The notes beneath the pieces were generated by a model. The model did no database searches and had not been told where the DNA came from. It saw only the letters and a program-made list of their open reading frames with translations. Below, in pieces: positions 10,996 through 21,424 of a stretch of 64,000 bases of DNA (positions are counted from its first letter, which is position 1; each line of letters opens with the position of its first letter). The translations under genes and the position numbers were made by a program. Source of the stretch: Microvelia longipes (taxonomy: Eukaryota; Arthropoda; Insecta; Hemiptera; Veliidae); contig JACMZG010001870.1 of the NCBI GenBank assembly GCA_018340805.1, forward strand, positions 46,741,809 through 46,805,808. Direction: 5' to 3'.

Positions 10996-11070
10996 TTTTA
11001 TGCTTTTTTTAAACTTCTGAAATGAAGGTTAGAAACAAGTTGTTAGTTATTAAAATATATTGCTCCTTTC

Positions 11071-11592
11071 CAAGGATCTTGAATAAGGAGGATGACGCAC
11101 TAAGTCGGTTTGCCATACAAAAAAGTGACCCCATTGAAAACCAAAATATAAAGAGAATTCAACACAAAACACATGTCAAAAACCAACTGCACATGCTTGG
11201 TACAAATTGCTCATGCTTACAACTCTTATAACAGCGCAGATCTTAAATTTTAGAGGCAATCTTACCTCTCAATGGTTTTTCAATGTTTATTTCTTGAAAA
11301 TGTTATAAACACGCTTAAATTATCACTCAATAAAGTGGCTATGTATAGTCCAAAAATTAAAATTAAACAAACCAGAAATGACTTAACAAGCACCACAAAT
11401 GTAACAATCACGAGAAGCACAGAAGAAAGTTGAGAAACAAACTAGATAACCTTGCTACATAACCTTTGTTTGGCGCCTTTTTTCATTATAACCACGGGGA
11501 AGGTAAGTTTGCTCCTATTTCTCTATCTCATACAACTTCCATGGGGTCAAAAATGTTCCTTACTGCGTCTTCCCCTTTATTCAAGATCCTTG
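11071..11592. mobile_element. Mutator-like MITE, copy 2 (inverted relative to copy 1)
   Basis: Starts CAAGGATCTTGAATAAGGAG and ends with the matching inverted sequence CCCCTTTATTCAAGATCCTT. Internal blocks (GGCGCC near 11474, CATACAACTTCCATGGGGTC at about 11530) match copy 1 in reverse. Flanks give only an imperfect 9-bp duplication (7 of 9). Confidence 0.75.
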
Positions 11593-13230
11593 ATCTTTTC
11601 ACATATTGCATGCATATATATTTTAGAAGGATAATTTTTTTTACAAGTCAGTAAAAACTTTAAAAAACTCATTTTTTTAAAGATAGAGGTATAGAATGCA
11701 AGGGAGACAAAATTAAATGAGATATCCTTATCAAGTGATTCTCTTTGACAAACAGAGAGAATTAATGAACACAAAAGCATGAGGGACTTAAATATTCCCT
11801 AATTGCAATCTCGTCTCTTTAAGTATCAAGCTTAACTTAAATTAAAATTCAAGCATAAAACTCGCAATCATTAACTTTTAAATTTGAAAGCATGATTGAC
11901 GAAGACAGTTCACATTTAAGAGTACATATTGGGTTAGAGAATGCTTATAGTTATGTATCGTACGTGCTGCGTGAAGCTTAAATCAAAAACCCTGGAGCAA
12001 AGTGAAGATAGATTTATACAAACGAGCAAATCTAAATCTTAATTATAAGTTTTTAAATAAATCTCTTAAAATAACTTTTATATAGCTAACTATTTATAGC
12101 TTTAGAGCCTTAAATACAAAGCTAGATACCAATTTTTTACTAAGAAGATTTAAATTGTTATTTATGTCACAAGACAGTAAAATAGAATTTCGCTGACAAT
12201 TTTCATTCTTCCTTATATTCTCTAGGTATATAGGAAAAGTATATTGTGTTTCCAAAAAAATCCGAAACCGGGATAACACCGGAATTATCTGTTTCAGGTT
12301 TTTTTTTAAGACCTCCTAAGTAGTTTTCAAAAGTTCTCTGTATGTAGTTCTATCTTATTATTAGCGTTTCTTCAATTTTTATTAAATGATTTGTGTAAGT
12401 TTTTTTTTAATTTTAAAAATGGAGCGAGGGTTGAATAAATAAATTATTACAGTAGAGAAGAAGCTGAGGCTGAAAAAATCAAATTTAAAATACGGATCAG
12501 AGCCAAGTCAGGTAGGATAGATTTTGACTGACGAAAAAAAGCTGAGACATACCAATTTTAATTACCTACTGAGGCGTAACCAAAGCTGGTTATTTAGAAT
12601 CAAGTCAGAAATGCTACCATTTTAGCATTGTAACATTCAAAATTTGATCTAATAACGGCAGAAAAATTACAAAAAAGAAAAGACAATACTTTAGTTATAA
12701 CAGCTATGGTATAAATTAGGAAAAGTATAAACTTTTCCCTTTTCGCCTTTGGAAAATATTTCTTAATTTAGCCATCATAATTTCTTTTTAAAACAATTAG
12801 AACACATAATTGTGAACACAAAACGGTTGTGTTTTAAAAGAAAGAAATTTTCCTTCCCTGATACCATGTGAGTCGGAAAATAAGTGCCCACAAATATTTA
12901 ATTTTCTTTTTTGCTTAGATTGCCCCCACGTGTAGAGGAAAAATTCCCCCAAGATAACAGCTAAAATTGTAATTAAAACAAATATTTGAAATTCTTTTAA
13001 CTAGACTTCTCTAACAAAGTTTTAATTTTGTGGATAATTTTACTTCCTGGTTTCTTTAAAAACGAATAGGGCACGGGGTACCTCGTATTTTCCTCATCGC
13101 ATCGGATGTGCCACACCAACTCTTACCACTACTTTCCCTCGTCCTCTAAATTAAGAAATATCCTAATTTATATTGTAGTACGTCAGTAAAAATTAATAAA
13201 AAAATTACGTCAGTGAGGTTATAAAATCTT
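11593..13230. other. Spacer with diverged repeats
   Basis: 11640-11960 resembles, in reverse, 19480-19690 (TTCTCTCTGTTTGTCAAAGA-type block). 12180-12330 is a minus-strand R2 fragment (TTTCCAAAAAAATCCGAAAC, GTTTCAGG, CTCCTAAGTAG). 13062-13110 carries the GGTACCTCG..TTTTCCTCATCGCATC tail of the 5S-derived SINE, minus strand. The rest is AT-rich with no gene recognised. Confidence 0.5.
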
Positions 13231-13600
13231 AATATAATTGTGCGAGAGACACCTAGGAAATGTAACAAGAAAAAGCAATGCTACATCTGGGAACTGTTCC
13301 ATCATTCGACATTTGTCATCATTGATGGCTCGACATAATGTCATGTCCCACTCTGTTTCGTTACGTCTAACTCATCAGGGCGCCGACATAGCCTGAACTC
13401 ACTCTGACCTTCAATTAATTCCGAAGAATATAATGTGAAGTACTTACCAGAGACGATCGGTGCTTTCTTACCGCCATCATGCATGGCAAGCAAAACATAT
13501 ATATATACACAATATAATTGTGCAAGAGACATCTAGGAAATGTAACAAGGAAAAAGCAATGCTACATCTGGGAACTGTTCCATCATTCGACATTCCTCAT
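13231..13600 (-). mobile_element. Retrozyme-like tandem unit (1.3 copies of a 280-bp monomer)
   Basis: A block of about 85 bp beginning AATATAATTGTGCGAGAGAC and including CTACATCTGGGAACTGTTCC occurs at 13231 and again at 13511, so the period is 280 bp. The single full monomer carries on its minus strand a canonical hammerhead core at 13355-13378. Short tandem units with hammerheads are the hallmark of animal retrozymes and ribozyme satellites, which are non-autonomous and give circular RNAs. The array is cut on the right by a truncated S1 SINE. A fragment with the same CAATATAATTGTGCGAGAGA start lies, inverted, at about 52372-52395. Only the minus strand of the monomer would give ribozyme RNA. 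Confidence 0.65.
13330..13396 (-). ncRNA. Hammerhead ribozyme motif in 280-bp tandem unit
   Basis: On the minus strand CTGATGA (13378-13372) is followed by stem II GTTA-GACG-TAAC, perfect and starting with the canonical G-C pair, then GAAA (13359-13356). Upstream ATGTC could supply the cleavage triplet GTC, with CTATGT pairing to ACAGAG after GAAA as helix III (one mismatch) and GGCGCC as a very short helix I. Alternatively a downstream ATGTC at about 13336-13340 could be used, with GGCT/AGCC in helix I. The core is certain; the topology is not. The overlapping 63-residue open frame is probably incidental. Confidence 0.7.
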
Positions 13601-13607
13601 TGCAAAA

Positions 13608-13961
13608 CACGGTAGTCTCAAAAGATAAATTTAGGACCCTCATAGTAGATTCATTATAATACTATAGTGTGTCTGCCATGTAGTTTAACGTGTATGAAGG
13701 TTTAGTTTAACAGCAATGACACGTGTTATTCCTAGTTTTCATTAGACTATAAGAGTCAGTGAAAATATGTATGATTGCTTGAAAAAAGCATGAGAAGAAC
13801 CATAGAAATTCACGGCTCTTCTGTCTAGATTAAATGAAGTATACCTACACTTGAAATTAAAAGGAGTAGAACACTATCTTAGGGAGTTGGCAAAAAGGGC
13901 CCAACAACGTGGCCTACTTGCCTGGTAGTTACTACCACTCCCCCCATATTACTACTACTAG
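13608..13961 (+). mobile_element. S1 SINE, 5'-truncated
   Basis: Begins in the body (GGTAGTCTC, then AAATTTAGGACCCTCATAGT) and continues to the 3' end CCCCCCATATTACTACTACT. It contains the distal module CTATCTTAGGGAGTTGGC and AAAAAGGGCCCAACAACGTG. It abuts the retrozyme-like array. Confidence 0.8.
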
Positions 13962-15044
13962 CACCGATGGTCGTTCTATAAACTCTTAACTCATTTAACA
14001 CAAAATAACAAACAATATTAAAATAAAAGAATAATTTCTATCGGCTCCTATGCTAATCCTATGAAAAAATTGACCACCTTTTCGTTCTCTCGCAATTGGC
14101 ATTGCCAACTATACAACTATGTCTTTGAATCGCGAATTCATGCCGGCATGATTTCCGAATATCAAATCAATCAGAAAATTTGACTTATTTTTATTTTATA
14201 AATTGTTGATGAGTCATTAATAGCGGTTTGTTAAACTATAATTCATTTTGACGATTCCTCATTTATACCGCAGATATGTAAACACTCTAGTTTAAGCATA
14301 GATAAGAAAACTTCGTTCCGTAAGGAGCAGTTAATTTTTAATTAAAAATGCTGCCAAAATTCGGTAGTCAATCAATATTTGTAATAATAAGAAATATATT
14401 TTAATAACATTAACTCTTAACATTTATATGAAAAAAATTATTTGTCTAATATCGTCGAGAAGTTAAAATTAAACAAAGAGTTAGAAATCAATGGCTGATA
14501 TAAATCTAGAGTAGTTTATAATTCAACGTTCTGTCACTTATTATCAAATATTGATATAATTGAGTCGTCAAAAAACAGAGCTGACTCTATGAAAAGCTTT
14601 CCACCTCAGTTCCCACCCTTCTTGCCTCCCTAACGGCTCTTTCTGCTCCTCTATCGCACCGATAGAGGAGCATAAAGAAACTTATCAGGGCAGTTTTATA
14701 TTTATTGCACTTTATGGATTTGACATATTTATATTTTCAACTTTATAAGTTTAATCTTTATGATATTATTTCAGTGTAAATGTATTTCTACTTTATGTAT
14801 TTAGGTTAATTCACATTCTAGTGCTTTTTTAATAGATTAAGGTTAATGTTGTGCGGGCAAAGCAAATTTAGAGAAAATAAATAATTAGATAAAATAGTAC
14901 TCTATAGTGTAATCGTATAAAATATCACAGGGTTATTTAGGGTGTGTTTGCAAGTGTGAACCGATCGATTGGAAGTTCATGTTGACCAGAAGTTAAGTTG
15001 GAGAACTCTCTTTGATCTCTTCTTGAGTGATCAGCTTAGAATAA
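13962..15044. other. AT-rich spacer with a small perfect hairpin
   Basis: A 13-bp inverted repeat TGCTCCTCTATCG / CGATAGAGGAGCA with a 3-nt loop lies at 14644-14672. No gene or large repeat recognised elsewhere. Confidence 0.4.
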
Positions 15045-15335
15045 TACTATATATTATAGAAGGAGCACTACTGATGACACGAAAGGCGGTTCACTAGTGC
15101 ACTTAAGTAATGCTGCCACCCTAAGAATATACAATTTTCTAAAAAAAGAAAGTTGGCAGTACTTCCGGTTGCTGAATTATTATGTTCTATTATTAATTAA
15201 TTATTGATTATTCATAAAATACTAATATAAATCGGTGCATTACAATATTAAAGCATTTTAAATTGTAGTTTAACAATATTTATTAAAATTATATTAAAGT
15301 AGTCCTCGTCAACTAATTGTAGATTCTTGTATTCC
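15045..15335. repeat. R1 dispersed repeat, copy C
   Basis: TATAGAAGGAGCACTACTGA, CCACCCTAAG, then AGTTGGCAGTACTTCCGGTT and AGTCCTCGTCAACTAATTGT: the same modules as copy A, but the second half is inverted relative to it. Confidence 0.6.
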
Positions 15336-15353
15336 GCCACCCGTTTGCCATCT

Positions 15354-15584
15354 TAAAATAAAATAAAATGCCCGTTTTAGGCCTTTCGGCCCATCAGGGT
15401 ATTCACCCTGCGGGAACCACCTCAGTGGGTTGCATCTACTACACTCTAAGAATTAATTAAAGTTGGCGAAATCATTTTAATACAAATACTATTCATAAAA
15501 TCTTAGAGCATAGCCCGGGCTGCGAACCCCGGACCTCCGGTGCCGAAATCGAACGCCTTTACGATCACGGCCACGGAGGCAGAC
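15354..15584 (-). mobile_element. tRNA-derived SINE family 2 (S2)
   Basis: Minus strand: head GTCTGCCTCCGTGGCCGTGA with a degenerate A-box, then GGTCCGGGGTTCGCAGCCCG containing a B-box-like GGTTCGCAGCC. Further on come GTAGATGCAACCCACTGAGG, a GGGCCGAAAGGCC hairpin and an (ATTTT)n tail. About 230 bp, nearly identical in structure to the 23.8-kb copy. It sits at the end of R1 copy C. Confidence 0.85.
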
Positions 15585-15834
15585 ATCTAAGACTGGTTTT
15601 ATTAAATAATCAGCAGTGCCCGATATTTGTTGTTAAGCTTTTACCTATATTATTCTTTTTTTACTTTTCATCTTACTGACGCGTTATAAAAGCGTAGAAA
15701 ATGTGTAGCAATAGCTGAGTAACAGTTTCGATTATAAAGTAGCGATTCGTTCCACTAATCTACAGTTAAACACTTACATACTTCTATATCGATTTTATTG
15801 CAATCATTGTTGACTTAAAATGTATTAATTCTGA
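15585..15834. other. Short AT-rich spacer
   Basis: Nothing recognised between the S2 SINE and the 21-bp satellite. Confidence 0.4.
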
Positions 15835-16432
15835 TACAAAATGTATAAATATTGAGACAAAATGTATTATATTCAGACATAAAATACTTATATTTAGACA
15901 AAATATTAATATGAGACTAAATGTATTATATTGAGAACTTATATATGAGACAAATGTAATACTATATTACATTGAACAAATGTATTAAAGACAAAATGTA
16001 TTAATATTGAGACATTAATATTACATAATATACTTATATTGAGACAATATATATTAATATTGAGACTAAATGTATTAATATTGAGACAAAATGTATAAAT
16101 ATTGAGACAAAATGTATTAATATTCAGACATAATATACTTATAATGAGATAATATATATTAATATTGAGACTAAATGTATTAATATTGAGACAAAATGTA
16201 TTAATATTTAGACAAAATAATATTGAGAAATAATGAATATGAGACAAATGAGTATTAATATTGAGACAAATGTTTAATATTGAGACAAATGTATTAATAT
16301 TTGAGACTAAATGTATTAATGTTAAGACAAAATGTATTAATTTTAAGACAAAATGTATTAATGTTAAGACAAAATGTATTAATTTTAAGACAAAATGTAT
16401 TAATATTGAGACAAAATGTATTAATGTGTATG
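15835..16432. repeat. 21-bp satellite array
   Basis: About 28 units of ATTAATATTGAGACAAAATG + T, degenerate in the middle (deletions, GAGACTAAATG variants) and most regular at 16310-16430. The apparent minus-strand 167-residue protein and plus-strand 72-residue protein here are translations of the repeat. Confidence 0.95.
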
Positions 16433-16949
16433 CAATGCCCATTTCAGTGTATGAAATTCTTTTAAATATTTTTAGTTAGTTAGATATTTATAGTTGATAA
16501 ACTTAAATATTTGAAACTAAATTATTTGTAGATATTTATAGTGTATATACTTAAATATTTATAACTTAGATATTTATTTTACTCTTATACTCTGTACTAA
16601 TAGAGTCAACTTCTAAGTCTTTGCGAGATCTGTTTTGAAATAAAAGGGGTTTAGTGCAACATATTGGTGCAAATCGTCACTTTCTTTGTCTAATTCAGGT
16701 TCGTTCAAAAACAAACTGGGTTTGTATGATTTGGCTACAATTCTTCATAAATAATGGAGTTGTTATAAGAAAGAAAAAGAAATAAAAGAAATAGTACTTT
16801 AAAAAAAATGGTTTAATTTGCATATGAACTTAATTTGCATACGGACTAGTGTTTTTGTATGATACATTATTATTTCATTAAAACATTTTTATCTCGCAAA
16901 AATGTTTTAGGAAGCTACGCTCTGCTCTTTATTAATAAATAAATATTTT
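16433..16949. other. AT-rich spacer
   Basis: No gene or named repeat. Short TTAGATATTTATA-type duplications near 16480-16580. Confidence 0.4.
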
Positions 16950-17008
16950 TTCTAGGTTAATTAATGAAGACTTCAGTCCTATAGAAATTTTATTTAAATA
17001 AACATTAA

Positions 17009-17051
17009 TTACAGACGTTTCGCATGGCGAAGCCAGGCATCTTCAGTGTAA
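17009..17051 (-). ncRNA. Hammerhead ribozyme, left arm
   Basis: Reverse complement reads TTACA-CTGAAGA-stem II-GAAA-CGTC-TGTAA. Helix I TTACA/TGTAA is a perfect 5 bp, and stem II pairs 6 of 7 positions around a TTC loop. Cleavage would follow GTC. ACGT in helix III is self-complementary, so two copies could act as a dimer, as proposed for minimal hammerheads. Confidence 0.75.
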
Positions 17052-17214
17052 ACAAAAACCAAAAACAAACAACCAACACCAAAAATATTTAGTAAAGCAT
17101 ACCAAAACCAAAAGAACATCACAAAAACTTTACCACAATTAAACAAATAATTTGAAATATAAGAAAAAACAACAATAATATTTTTGGTGTTGGTTGTTTG
17201 TTTTTGGTTTTTGT

Positions 17215-17257
17215 TTACACTGAAGATGCCTGGCTTCGCCATGCGAAACGTCTGTAA
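17215..17257 (+). ncRNA. Hammerhead ribozyme, right arm
   Basis: Helix I TTACA (17215-17219) pairs with TGTAA (17253-17257). CTGAAGA is at 17220-17226, the stem II hairpin at 17228-17244, GAAA at 17245-17248 and CGTC at 17249-17252. All conserved core bases of CUGANGA..GAAA..UH are present. It is identical to the left-arm copy but inverted, so either strand yields one ribozyme. Confidence 0.75.
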
Positions 17258-17497
17258 TTAATGTTTATTTAAATAAAATTTCTATAGGACTGAAGTCTTC
17301 ATTAATTAACCTAGAATTTAATTCTTAACAGTCCAATAACTATTTTGTTAATAAATATTTTTTTTTATAAATTGATATATGAGAGAAATATCACTATAAT
17401 TAACGGGGCCGCTAAGATATGGATTAGAGCAGTGGTTCCCAACCTTTTTTATACTTGGACCCCTAAAATATTTTGAAACTACTTCCCGGACCCCTTG

Positions 17498-17502
<5 letters not shown>

Positions 17503-17566
<64 letters not shown>
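17503..17566. repeat. (TA)n microsatellite
   Basis: TA tract inside the hAT element, immediately upstream of the LINE fragment. The continuation lies at 18247-18407, on the other side of the LINE. Confidence 0.95.
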
Positions 17567-17567
<1 letters not shown>

Positions 17568-18243
17568 AGGTAAAAAACTCTGTCAAGTAAACGCTTTATA
17601 ATTTAAAATGAAATCTTTAGCTTCTGTTAGACATTTAGAAATAATTTACAATGCTCATTTCAGATCTAGGCTATCATACGGTATTATTTTTTGGTTCAAT
17701 TCCCCAGCTTCTCAATCTATTTTCCTTCTACAAAAAAGATGCTTGAGAACCATGTATGGTTACAAAAAGAGAGATTCGTGCAAGGAACTATTCAAAGAAA
17801 AACAAATACTTACTATGACGTCCATCTATATTCTAGAGCTTATGAAATTCTTTGTGCAAAATCAGAATCTATTTACTGATAATATTATTAATCATGATTA
17901 TAATACTAGAAGACAAAATCAATATAAACTAGATCAGCATAGAACCAGATTTTATGAGAACACAGTTCACTATAAATGTGTTCAAGTTTTTACCTATTTA
18001 CCAGATAATATTAAACAGTTAGAGCAGAACCAGAAAACTTCATTGAAACTTTAAAAGTCTACCTCACACAAGAGGCATTTTATTGTCTCAAAGATTTTAT
18101 CAGTAAAATTTGATGAATGATTTTATTCAGTGGATTTAGTGTTGTAAATTTGTAAATATTTTATTTATGTACATGTACATATCTGACGTTTACAATTTCC
18201 CAATCTAGGGATCACTGTAATGAATATCTTTATCTTATCTTAT

Positions 18244-18246
<3 letters not shown>
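17567..18246 (+). pseudogene. LINE 3' end: RT C-terminal region, frameshifted
   Basis: The frame from 17608 encodes 148 residues with hallmarks of the C-terminus of Jockey/CR1-like LINE reverse transcriptases: YNAHFRSRLSYGIIFW, LLQKRCLRTMYGYKKRDSC, a HDYNTRRQN motif, and a LPDNIK near the end. A frameshift near 18035 moves the last residues (FIETLKVYLTQEAF, stop about 18112) into another frame. No catalytic RT palm is present: the copy is 5'-truncated, as usual for LINEs. The 3' UTR ends with TATCTTATCTTATC-type repeats running into the TA tract. It lies inside a TA tract of a hAT element, so it inserted later. Not functional. Confidence 0.8.
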
Positions 18247-18333
<87 letters not shown>

Positions 18334-18334
18334 C

Positions 18335-18407
<73 letters not shown>
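18247..18407. repeat. (TA)n microsatellite
   Basis: About 160 bp with TAATAT and TTACTA interruptions. Apparent Ile/Tyr-only proteins on both strands are artefacts. Confidence 0.95.
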
Positions 18408-18409
<2 letters not shown>

Positions 18410-18696
18410 TTGTTGAAGTAACACAAACAAAAAAAACTTCTTTTTTTTACTTTTACAATATAGTTTGTAAAATTGCTCCCGGACCCCCTAAAAACTCATT
18501 TGGGACCCCCAAGGGGTCCCAGGACCCTGGTTGGGAACCACTGGATTAGAGTGATGCGTGTGTAGGTTCAATTCATGACCTATCTTGTTTACAATATTAA
18601 ATTAATCTCATTAAACGTAAAAGTAAACGGTTTAAGATTTGTACTTTTACTGTTAATTTATCGGAACAAGGAACTTAGTCCTAAGCAATCATAAAG

Positions 18697-18775
18697 CACG
18701 GCATAACAATCGCCGACTAGACGAGAACAAGCTCAAAAAAGAACTGTTTTGCTTGCTTTTACAACTGTTAACAAC

Positions 18776-18862
<87 letters not shown>

Positions 18863-18946
18863 AATAGAGGTTTAACAGTTGTAAAAGCAAGCAAAACAGT
18901 TCTTTTTTGAGCTTGTTCTCGTCTAGTCGGCGATTGTTATGCCGTG
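18697..18946. repeat. Foldback with 80-bp arms around a TA tract
   Basis: CACGGCATAACAATCGCCGA and about 60 further bases at 18697-18778 are inverted at 18865-18946 with few mismatches; the loop is (TA)n at 18788-18862. A second small palindrome, GTTATGCCGTG-TATC-GCCGGCATAAC, follows at 18936-18961. Probably a MITE or foldback element; no target duplication resolved. Confidence 0.85.
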
Positions 18947-18961
18947 TATCGCCGGCATAAC

Positions 18962-19720
18962 ATATATATTTATACATATATATGTATTTATTTGTATATT
19001 AAAACCTAAAATACGGCCAGGGAACTACATATTTCATGTGGGGAGTCGTTTTCGTTGTATTTTTGGGCTAAGAGTTGAATGAGAGTGGTCCAGAGTCGAT
19101 ACAAGTTCTGGTATGGACAATATGTCGATACAAGTTCTGGTATGGACAATATCTTTTTACTGTTTTTTACTTGAATAAGTTTATAACTACAAAGTAATTT
19201 TTGCACGGTGGTCCGCATGTCTGGAAATTATTTTTTGGAACGCGTGTTTCTGTGCTTAAAACCCATTTTTCGCTTAATGTTCCAGTTTATACTCCATAAC
19301 TTGAGCAGATATTTAATTATCAGGTACTGATCGTAACTCATTTTTCGTACTGATTTTTTTTTTAAATTAAAGCTTGTAATTTAAGAAAATTCAGGCTTTT
19401 TAAAGCAATAAGCTTTGCAAGCGTAATTTCCAGGTTTGACAGTCTTCTTTATTTGTAGAATCTGTGCATAGATTAAAGTTTCACAGTTGTCAAATTTGTA
19501 AGCTGCAGGAATTAAGCTAAGCTTTATAGTTAGAGAGTTAAGATTGTAATTAGAGTCCCTTTATTCCTGTGTTTAGTTATTCTCTCTGTTTATCCAAGAG
19601 AAACTTGATGAGAAGGATATTTGCTTAAATTTCATCTCAATCGTGTTTTATGTCTTTCGTGTATTAAATGAATATCTTTTGGGAGTTTAAGTGATTTTTT
19701 GTAGAAACATAAGATCACAC
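18962..19720. other. Spacer with a 28-bp tandem duplication and a diverged repeat
   Basis: GTCGATACAAGTTCTGGTAT..AATAT occurs twice in tandem at 19096-19151. 19480-19690 is similar to the reverse of 11640-11900. No gene. Confidence 0.5.
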
Positions 19721-19721
19721 A

Positions 19722-20027
19722 GGGGGGGGGGGGTGAATGAGTACCTTAAACTAATTACGAAACCCATTATAAAAAAGTAAAGGGGGATAAAAAAGGTTAG
19801 GTAAAAACTAAAAGAGAGGTTAAATGGGGGGGGGGGGGTAAAAAGGAAAATGTAATAGGGGTAAAAAGAATGGGTAAAAGTTAAGAAAGTAAAAGGGGGT
19901 AAAAAGGTAAAGAGATAAGGAAGGGGGGGGGGGGTAAAAATGGGTACAAAGAGCTAATAAGGGTTTAGTTACCTAGATCTTACTTGACCTGCCCTTTTTA
20001 ATATCATTATTATTAAGGGGGGGGGGG
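19722..20027 (+). repeat. Cluster of four long poly-G runs
   Basis: Runs of 11-13 G at 19722-19733, 19826-19838, 19923-19934 and 20017-20027, joined by G/A-rich GGTAAAAAGG-type sequence. Strand-asymmetric, and G-quadruplex formation is possible. No coding. Confidence 0.85.
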
Positions 20028-20814
20028 TATATAATCAAATTTATACCGATAGAACAATTTGTAGGGAGGATGTGTACGAAAAGTACCTCCCTCTATATTG
20101 TACTAACGAACTGTATGACGGTACATTCAACAGTGCTTTCTGAATAAGCTTCAAACGAAGCTAAAATGCTATATAGGCTACAAAATATAAACTCTTTGTT
20201 TCTAATAAAATCTACAGTCTGTCGTTATAATATTGAACTGAAAATCATACAGTCGATAGATAAAATAAATAACAAGGTAGGACAAAATTGTCAAAAAAAA
20301 GTATTTTTATTTTTTTTTTTTAGTTTAACGCAAGATTGTTATCTAAGCATTGCAGTTATTCCAGTTTTTTTGTTAGCTGTTCGTGCGTGTTGGATAAATA
20401 AACAGACGAGGATGTTACAACAGAGATAATATGTCGTGACCAAAACAGAAATTTGCGGATGGCAACGTAATAAAAACAACATTTTTAGATTAAATAAACA
20501 TGCTGTTATTAATTTGATGACAACGTTAAAACATCATTAACATGAAAATAAAAACAGTGTTGTTACCTTTAACATTCGTTTATTTTTTTTTGTCATCTTG
20601 ATAAACACAAATTGTTTTCTGAAATTTTGATTGTTTCAGAATACTTGTTTCAGTGTGTGATTTGTATTGATTTTTTTAAAAAAATAACGAATATTTAACC
20701 AATGGTGTTTAAATGTAATACGAAGGTGTCTCTTTAAGTAGTTAGTTGATCTACAATGTTTCATTTTTAATCCTGATTAAATGGCAATCAACTGCAATAC
20801 TTTTTTATTTATAA
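20028..20814. other. AT-rich spacer
   Basis: An 87-residue open frame at 20166-20429 has no recognisable motif and crosses poly-A/T runs; I do not call it a gene. Nothing else assigned. Confidence 0.4.
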
Positions 20815-21006
<192 letters not shown>

Positions 21007-21424
21007 CTACTCTATGATTAGCATTTCTTTGACTATTTTGATTTAATTCTAATTTTATTATTCAATTTGCTTTCTTACTTTTATTTTCTTGATTACTTTA
21101 TATTAACTCTATTCAATTTTTTTTAGTAGTATATATTCCTCTATGGAATACTTATTTAAACATTGTTACATAAAACTTGTTGTAACATAAACAAAATTTA
21201 ATAATGACATACTTGGTCTCTTTAATTTTTTTTAATAATTTGTTTTTTTCTTTTCTTTTTTTTAATAATAATTGTTAATTTTCTTTAATGTCTATTTTGT
21301 TGTAATCCTTTAGGATTGTTTATATGATTTAATAAATAAATAAATAAATAATAAATAAATAATGATTTAAAATACATACATATACAGTTTGTCCCCCCGG
21401 ATGGGGTTGCGTATACGTGTAAAT

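Larger units (their letters stand above)
16950..17316. mobile_element. Foldback with a hammerhead ribozyme in each arm (Penelope-like terminal repeats)
   Basis: Two near-identical 140-bp arms (16950-17090 and 17177-17316) in inverted orientation around an 86-bp spacer. Outer ends read TTCTAGGTTAATTAATGAAG and its complement. Each arm includes a full hammerhead motif directed outward, followed by an A-rich AACAAAAACCAAAAACAAAC stretch or its complement. Hammerheads with the short GCCTGGC-TTC-GCC stem II and a CGTC helix III are characteristic of Penelope-like element terminal repeats. No RT or GIY-YIG coding is left, so this is either a solo pair of inverted terminal repeats or a foldback derivative. 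Confidence 0.7.
17430..18543. mobile_element. hAT element (CAGTGGTTCCCAACC ends) with 8-bp duplication
   Basis: Begins CAGTGGTTCCCAACCTTTTT and ends GGTTGGGAACCACTG. GATTAGAG flanks both sides (17422-17429 and 18544-18551). The inner arms pair further (GGACCCCTAAAA, CCCGGACCCC). These termini and the 8-bp duplication are typical of hAT elements widespread in animals. The interior is filled by two TA tracts and a LINE 3' end, both secondary. No hAT transposase. Confidence 0.92.

Noticed and set aside
13341..13532. 63-residue minus frame, including a possible MHDGGKKAPIVS exon with a GTAAGT donor
   Set aside because: Lies inside the retrozyme-like unit and overlaps the hammerhead core; coding is less likely than the ribozyme explanation.
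15939..16442. 167-residue minus-strand frame with repeating INTFCLN
   Set aside because: Direct translation of the 21-bp satellite; no independent codon signal.
17009..17242. 77-residue minus frame starting MAKPGIFSVNK
   Set aside because: Runs through the inverted arms carrying the hammerheads; the start residues are the ribozyme sequence read as protein.
18220..18549. 109-residue frame of Ile/Tyr
   Set aside because: Translation of a TA tract running into a hAT terminus.
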